A DNA stretch of 64,000 nucleotides from CAZPAV01 sp964584755 (GTDB lineage Bacteria; Actinomycetota; Acidimicrobiia; Spongiisociales; UBA5794), in the NCBI GenBank assembly GCA_964584755.1, contig CAZPAV010000008.1, forward strand, positions 5,496 to 69,495, in the 5' to 3' direction. This document shows, one piece after another, positions 61,201-64,000 of this stretch (within the stretch, counting starts at the first letter, position 1; each line of letters opens with the position of its first letter). The position numbers and the translations under genes were made by a program. Below the pieces are notes generated by a model. The model was not told the DNA's origin. It saw nothing but the letters and a program-made list of their open reading frames with translations, and ran no database searches.

Positions 61201-61744
61201 CCTGGGCCGGGTCGCCCGGGCCGAGTCCGCCGTGGGGGACGGACACCGCCTCACCGAAGCCGTCGCCCGCAACCTCTTCCGTCTCACCGCCTACAAGGAC
61301 GAGTACGAGGTGGCTCGGCTCCTCCTCGACGAGCGCTTCACGCGGGCCCTCGCCGCCGAGGTGCCCGGGGCGCGCCGGCTGCGCTATCACCTCCACCCGC
61401 CGCTGCTGCGGAGCCTCGGGGTGCGCCGCAAGCTCCGCCTCGGAACCTGGGTCCGACCCGGACTCCGTCTCCTGTACGCGCTGCGGCGCCTGCGCGGCAC
61501 GCCGCTCGACCCGTTCGGCCACACGAGGATCCGTCGCGAGGAGCGGCGTCTCCTCGCCGAGTACCGGACGGCGATGGACCGGGAGATCGAGCGGCTCACC
61601 GCGGAGACGTTGCGCCGGGCCGTCGCCATCGCCGAGCTCCCCGACATGGTGCGAGGGTTCGAGGAGATCAAGCTGGCGGCGATCGATCGCTACCGCGCCG
61701 CCCTGGCGGAACTGCAGGAGGCCGCCCCCGTCGAGGCCGGCTGA
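58244..61744 (+). CDS. fused indolepyruvate-type 2-oxoacid:ferredoxin oxidoreductase
   Basis: An 1166-residue fusion of the IorA (alpha/TPP) and IorB (gamma) parts, as in many aerobic proteobacteria and actinobacteria. FISGYEGSPLGGYDLQLLRE starts the alpha part; CSGCPHNRST and GIGCHAMVVF with MGAEGAQWIGQAPF (about 440-480) form the TPP site; CEGCGHCGLVSNC (about 636) and CNVDLTCLEGDCPAF hold iron-sulfur cysteines; LLGIGGTGVLTVDAILG (about 723) starts the gamma part; a C-terminal helical domain follows from about 930. It would convert arylpyruvates or branched 2-oxoacids to acyl-CoA with ferredoxin reduction. The ATG has GGAGGG 7 nt upstream. The selenoprotein gene follows after 26 nt. Confidence 0.93.
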   Translation: MTTLQTRFDPRSRYAPDRDRVLLTGIQALVRLPLDQHRLDRARGLRTATFISGYEGSPLGGYDLQLLREAELLAAHDVRFVPGVNEELAATAVWGTQTVPRRRDDLDGIVGIWYGKAPGVDRAGDAMRHGNYAGTHPHGGVLVLAGDDPGCKSSTLPSASEGTLADRGIPVLAPADVQDVLDFGLYGIALSRYTGLWVGLKIATDIADGFEDVVTPQAPPTRVLPEEVDGRPWVPTPPPLLMNPAQAVAHEAAVFGARHRATLAFLRANPVDRLVVDPPRARLGIVAAGKTYHDVRTALRLLGFDDDALTAAGVRLLRLGAVWPVEPGMLRRFATGLEEILVVEEKRPFLERQVRELCYPLEERPAITGATDLEGRPLVPVDGELTPDRVAAPIAARIAARVPAARPRERALLASPAAPPADLPVRRVPFFCSGCPHNRSTIAPDGALVGAGIGCHAMVVFTDDPRRQAVSITQMGAEGAQWIGQAPFSAEDHFFQNLGDGTYFHSGSLAIRACVAAGVNITFKLLVNSAVAMTGGQDPSGARPVPDVVRSLLAEGVRRVIVCADDPDKYPADTSWPEGVTVWGRERVAEAQALLGETPGVTVLVYDQQCAAEARRERRRGIQPRPRTRVVIDELVCEGCGHCGLVSNCLSVRPVETELGRKTRIDQSSCNVDLTCLEGDCPAFVTVEVDPEATSARPIPPPPLDGVPEPRRPVLDGGYAVQLLGIGGTGVLTVDAILGTAAFLDGLGVKGLDQTGLSQKAGPVVSHLQFFPAGAPKAAPRIPGGGCDLYLAFDPLVAVDARFLASASPERTAAVVSTSEVPTGAMITHPDLRLPGVDLVRDRIEAVTRPGSTRYVDAVRLTETLFGSAAAANVLLAGVAYQEGLLPVSAEAIETAIRANGVAVPMNLAAFGWGRVAAARPDEVWSLASPPAPAIPVAERPALPPRLEAALAALELPPDLERVVAVRTAELLRYQDASLAGEYLEFLGRVARAESAVGDGHRLTEAVARNLFRLTAYKDEYEVARLLLDERFTRALAAEVPGARRLRYHLHPPLLRSLGVRRKLRLGTWVRPGLRLLYALRRLRGTPLDPFGHTRIRREERRLLAEYRTAMDREIERLTAETLRRAVAIAELPDMVRGFEEIKLAAIDRYRAALAELQEAAPVEAG

Positions 61745-61770
61745 GTCGAGTGGAGCGAAGGAGACGAACG

Positions 61771-62739
61771 ATGGGTGAGCGTCTCGAGGAGTTCAAGGCC
61801 TCGTTCTCGTACGGGAGCCGGTCCGACCTCAACTTCAAGTTCCTGAAGTACCTCCCCGACGAGGAGGTCGCCGAGTTCTTCCGCCGGCTCCTCGTCCTCC
61901 TCGGGGACGCCTACGACACGGGCGACGTCGCGCCGCTCGTCCAACTCGCCTACGAGACTCAGGTCGCCGGCTACGCGGCCGAGGGCGACGACGATCGTTG
62001 GCGATACGACGATCGTCCCTTCACGGCGCTGCAACGTCCGCTCGCGGAGACGACGGTCGGACTCCTCACCTCGAGCGGCCACTTCGTTGCCGGCGACGAT
62101 CCGGAGCCGTTCGGCGTCGCCGCGATGAGCCAGGCCGAGGCGGAGCGGCGGGTCGACGACTTCCTCCGTTCCGCCCCGACACTGTCGGCCATCCCTCGCG
62201 ACACTCCCGCCGAGGAGCTCCGGGTGCGCCATCCCGGATACGATCCCCGTTCGACGCGGCGCGACCCGAACGTCACCTTCCCCCGGGATCGCCTCCTCGA
62301 GCTCGCCGCGGCGGGCCGTGTCGGCCGGGTCGCCGAGACGCTGTTCTCGTTCACCGGGGCCACGGCGCAGGGTCGGCTGCGCAGGCTCCTGCCGGAGTGG
62401 ATCGACCGGCTCCGTGCGACCCGGATCGACGCGTTGCTCCTCGTGCCGGTCTGACCGGTGTGTCACGTGTCGGTCGGACACGTCGCCAGGGCGGTGGAGA
62501 CGGCCGGGATCCCCACGGTGGTGGTCTTCGTCCGAGCCTTCCGTCAGGTCGCCGAGCGCATGGGCCTCCCGCGGACGATCGTCACCCGACATCCGATGGG
62601 CCGCCCCCTGGGTGCCGCCGGGGACGTGGAGCGGCAGCGGGAGGTCGTCGCTGCCGCGCTCGAGCTGCTCGCCACGGCATCGGCCGGGGGTGCGCTCGTG
62701 GAGCTGGAGGCGCCGTTCCGCCCGGGGCGGGTCGGCTGA
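61771..62739 (+). CDS. GrdB-family protein with in-frame TGA, predicted selenocysteine at residue 228
   Basis: Read through the TGA at 62452-62454, this frame encodes 322 residues. The N-terminal part (MGERLEEFKASFSYGSRSDL; TVGLLTSSGHFVAGDDPEPF; HPGYDPRSTRRDPNVTFPRD; RIDALLLVPV) matches proteins related to selenoprotein B of glycine/betaine/sarcosine reductase. After the TGA the same frame continues PVCHVSVGHVARAVETAGIP and HPMGRPLG, which align with GrdB just after its selenocysteine (UGTC... AGIPV... HPLGNP). The result is a UxxC motif, U228 and C231. A bacterial SECIS hairpin follows the TGA. The ATG at 61771 has GAAGGAGA upstream, and the gene follows the ferredoxin oxidoreductase by 26 nt. 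No grdA or other reductase subunits are visible. Sec insertion machinery must lie elsewhere in the genome. Confidence 0.85.
62465..62483 (+). promoter_or_regulatory. bacterial SECIS hairpin directing UGA decoding as selenocysteine
   Basis: ACGTGTC-GGTCG-GACACGT: a perfect 7-bp stem and a 5-nt loop starting GG. The loop begins after 17 nt of sequence following the TGA (62452-62454). Known bacterial elements have the loop about 16-37 nt after the UGA, a stem of at least 4 bp and a G in the first two loop positions; all are met. The loop GGUC is also in the E. coli fdhF element bound by SelB. Confidence 0.8.
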
Positions 62740-62769
62740 GCACCGACCGGAACCGTGCGCCGCTCCGGG

Positions 62770-63102
62770 TCAACCGAGGGCGAGGGCGTCGCGTAGGACG
62801 GCCAGTCGGTCGGGATCGACCCGGAACCACGCCCAGCGTCCGCGCTGCTCCCGCACGAGGAGGCCGGCCTGGGTGAGGATCGAGAGGTGATGGCTCACCG
62901 TCGCCTGGGTCCTGCCCGTGGGGGCGACGAGATCACAGGCGCACATCTCCCCTCCCGGGGCGTTGGCGACCAGGCTGAGCAGCCGGAGACGCACCGGATC
63001 GGCGAGCACCTTGAAGGCGCCGGCCAGCTCCTCCGCCTCCTCGACCCCGAGAGGGCTGGTGAGCAGCGGCGCGCAGCACGTCTCGATGACCGCGACCTCC
63101 AT
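62770..63102 (-). CDS. arsR: ArsR-family metalloregulatory repressor
   Basis: A 110-residue winged-helix repressor. AFKVLADPVRLRLLSLVANA and TQATVSHHLSILTQAGLLVR form the helix-turn-helix; EQRGRWAWFRVDP is the wing. Likely As(III) ligands are Cys9-Cys10 near the N-terminus plus Cys54/Cys56 (EMCACDLV), the arrangement of the Corynebacterium CgArsR type rather than the E. coli CVC box. The ATG at 63102 is 6 nt after TACACT (leaderless). It is divergent from arsM and would control it. Confidence 0.92.
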   Translation of the reverse strand: MEVAVIETCCAPLLTSPLGVEEAEELAGAFKVLADPVRLRLLSLVANAPGGEMCACDLVAPTGRTQATVSHHLSILTQAGLLVREQRGRWAWFRVDPDRLAVLRDALALG

Positions 63103-63108
63103 GGGGGC

Positions 63109-63114
63109 AGTGTA
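63109..63114 (-). promoter_or_regulatory. -10 element, leaderless start of arsR
   Basis: TACACT on the minus strand, 6 nt before ATG at 63102. Confidence 0.6.
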
Positions 63115-63155
63115 CGCCGCGGGCCGCGCCCGTCTCCTCGCCGCTCGGGACGTGC

Positions 63156-63161
63156 TATCGT
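63156..63161 (+). promoter_or_regulatory. -10 element of arsM
   Basis: TATCGT, giving a start point near 63168, inside the repeat that is the candidate ArsR box. Confidence 0.45.
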
Positions 63162-63167
63162 CGTCGT

Positions 63168-63182
63168 ATCGACGTTCATCGA
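63168..63182. promoter_or_regulatory. candidate ArsR operator
   Basis: ATCGA-cgttc-ATCGA, a direct repeat that also contains two TCGA half sites in inverted order, at the arsM transcription start. The opposite strand reads TCGAT-gaacg-TCGAT. ArsR proteins bind similar TCGA/ATCAA-type repeats. Confidence 0.5.
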
Positions 63183-63197
63183 AACAAGGGGGCTCCC

Positions 63198-63995
63198 ATG
63201 GCCGACGCGACGACGAGTGCTCCGGAGGTGCCGCCCCGCGATCCGTGTTGCGGTGCCGGCCCCGACTCGGCCCCCGAGGAGGGGCTGCGGGAGACGGTTC
63301 GACTGCGCTACGCGGCGGCGGCCCGCCGTGTGGCCGACGGATCGGGGCCTGCCGAGGAGGCGGAGGTCTTCGGGGTGTCCTGCTATGCGGGCGACGAACT
63401 CGTCTCCCTGCCGACCGCAGCGACGGAGGCGAGCCTCGGATGCGGCGACCCCACCGCGCTCGCCGACCTCCACGAAGGGGAGACGGTCCTCGATCTCGGA
63501 TCCGGAGGGGGCATCGACGTGCTCCTCGCGGCGCGACGCGTCGGACCCGACGGATTCGTCTTCGGCCTGGACATGACCGAGGAGATGCTCGAGCTGGCGC
63601 GGCGGAACCAGGCGGAGGCGGGGGTCACGAACGCCGCCTTCCTGCAGGGCCTCATCGAGGAGATCCCGCTCGAGGACGCCGTCGTCGACGTCATCATCTC
63701 GAACTGCGTCATCAACCTCTCCGCCGACAAGACCCGGGTCTTCGCCGAGATGTTCCGGGTCCTCCGTCCCGGCGGCCGCATCGCGGTGAGCGACGTCGTC
63801 GCCGACGACGCGCTCACGCCGGAGGAGCGCCGGGAGCGAGGAAGCTGGGTGGGGTGCATCGCGGGCGCCCTCTCCTTCGCCGAGTACGAGCGAGGCCTGC
63901 GCGAGGTCGGCTTCACGGCCATCGCGCTGCGGCCCACCCACGCCGTGGCCGAGGGGATGTTCTCCACCGCCGTGCGCGCCGTACGACCCGCCTGA
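63198..63995 (+). CDS. arsM: arsenite S-adenosylmethionine methyltransferase
   Basis: A 265-residue methyltransferase that methylates As(III). The SAM motif is VLDLGSGGGIDVLLAARRVG, followed by FGLDMTEEMLELARRN and IISNCVINLSADK. The three As(III)-binding cysteines are Cys62 (VSCYAG), Cys170 (SNCVIN) and Cys220 (GCIAGAL), spaced as in CmArsM (72, 174, 224). An N-terminal PCCGAG pair is also typical. The ATG has AAGGGGG upstream. It is divergent from arsR, with the operator repeat between them. Confidence 0.95.
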   Translation: MADATTSAPEVPPRDPCCGAGPDSAPEEGLRETVRLRYAAAARRVADGSGPAEEAEVFGVSCYAGDELVSLPTAATEASLGCGDPTALADLHEGETVLDLGSGGGIDVLLAARRVGPDGFVFGLDMTEEMLELARRNQAEAGVTNAAFLQGLIEEIPLEDAVVDVIISNCVINLSADKTRVFAEMFRVLRPGGRIAVSDVVADDALTPEERRERGSWVGCIAGALSFAEYERGLREVGFTAIALRPTHAVAEGMFSTAVRAVRPA

Positions 63996-64000
63996 GGGCG

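Noticed and set aside
62458..62739. A separate 93-residue gene starting GTG directly after the TGA
   Set aside because: It has no ribosome site, no promoter and no spacing from the upstream frame, and its sequence aligns with the part of GrdB just after selenocysteine. It is better read as the C-terminal part of the selenoprotein.
62740..62769. Terminator between the selenoprotein gene and arsR
   Set aside because: The 30-nt gap shows no convincing hairpin or T run; convergent genes throughout the window are separated by similarly short, featureless gaps.

Overview
The window is very GC-rich, densely packed chromosomal DNA with 56 supportable protein genes. I see no tRNA, rRNA, insertion sequence, prophage or CRISPR array. 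No gene-free stretch exceeds 300 bases; the longest are about 214 nt (27022-27235), 158 nt (58086-58243) and 154 nt (15013-15166). The gene set points to a deep-branching member of the Actinobacteriota, perhaps Acidimicrobiia-like: NucS mismatch endonuclease, family 5 uracil-DNA glycosylase, luciferase-like (F420-type) oxidoreductases, an Eis-type acetyltransferase, menaquinone synthesis, an LCP cell-wall ligase, and SUF with SufU and a Rieske ferredoxin. The class-level placement is inference.

Layout. 1-1836: lipoamide dehydrogenase and the start of an E1-alpha subunit of a 2-oxoacid dehydrogenase complex. 1985-6062: small membrane and hypothetical proteins, a hydrolase, a DsbB/TlpA-type disulfide pair and a TSUP exporter. 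6072-8860: acyl-CoA dehydrogenase, MBL hydrolase, luciferase-like oxidoreductase. 8889-26114: iron-sulfur assembly split into three loci (sufC-sufS-sufU; sufD-Rieske-sufC2; sufB alone), interleaved with NAD salvage (pncA, pncB), fumC, a glycosylase/lipoprotein pair, a sigma factor, nucS and two secreted lipoproteins. 26191-36168: DMT permease, glutamate synthase large subunit, and several small enzymes. 36177-43582: a heterodimeric ABC exporter with a class V aminotransferase, then a secreted propeller and an EEP-fold membrane protein. 43605-53479: M3 peptidase, SDR, four menaquinone genes, LCP protein, RidA. 53499-64000: two very large ferredoxin-dependent 2-oxoacid oxidoreductases facing away from each other, then a gene interrupted by an in-frame TGA that I read as a selenoprotein, then an arsenic regulator and methyltransferase.

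The most important observation is at 61771-62739. A GrdB-family protein carries TGA at codon 228, exactly where GrdB has selenocysteine (UxxC). The same frame continues for 94 conserved-looking residues, and a 7-bp stem with a GGTCG loop sits 17 nt after the TGA, meeting the usual rules for a bacterial SECIS. It lies 26 nt behind the fused indolepyruvate-type ferredoxin oxidoreductase, so the two probably form one operon.

A second window-wide pattern is leaderless transcription. At least fourteen start codons lie 6-8 nt after a TAnnnT -10 element and lack a Shine-Dalgarno sequence, while downstream operon genes commonly overlap their neighbour by ATGA or GTGA. The genes together suggest an organism with menaquinone-based respiration plus ferredoxin-linked 2-oxoacid metabolism, strong iron-sulfur demand, arsenic defence and probable selenium use.
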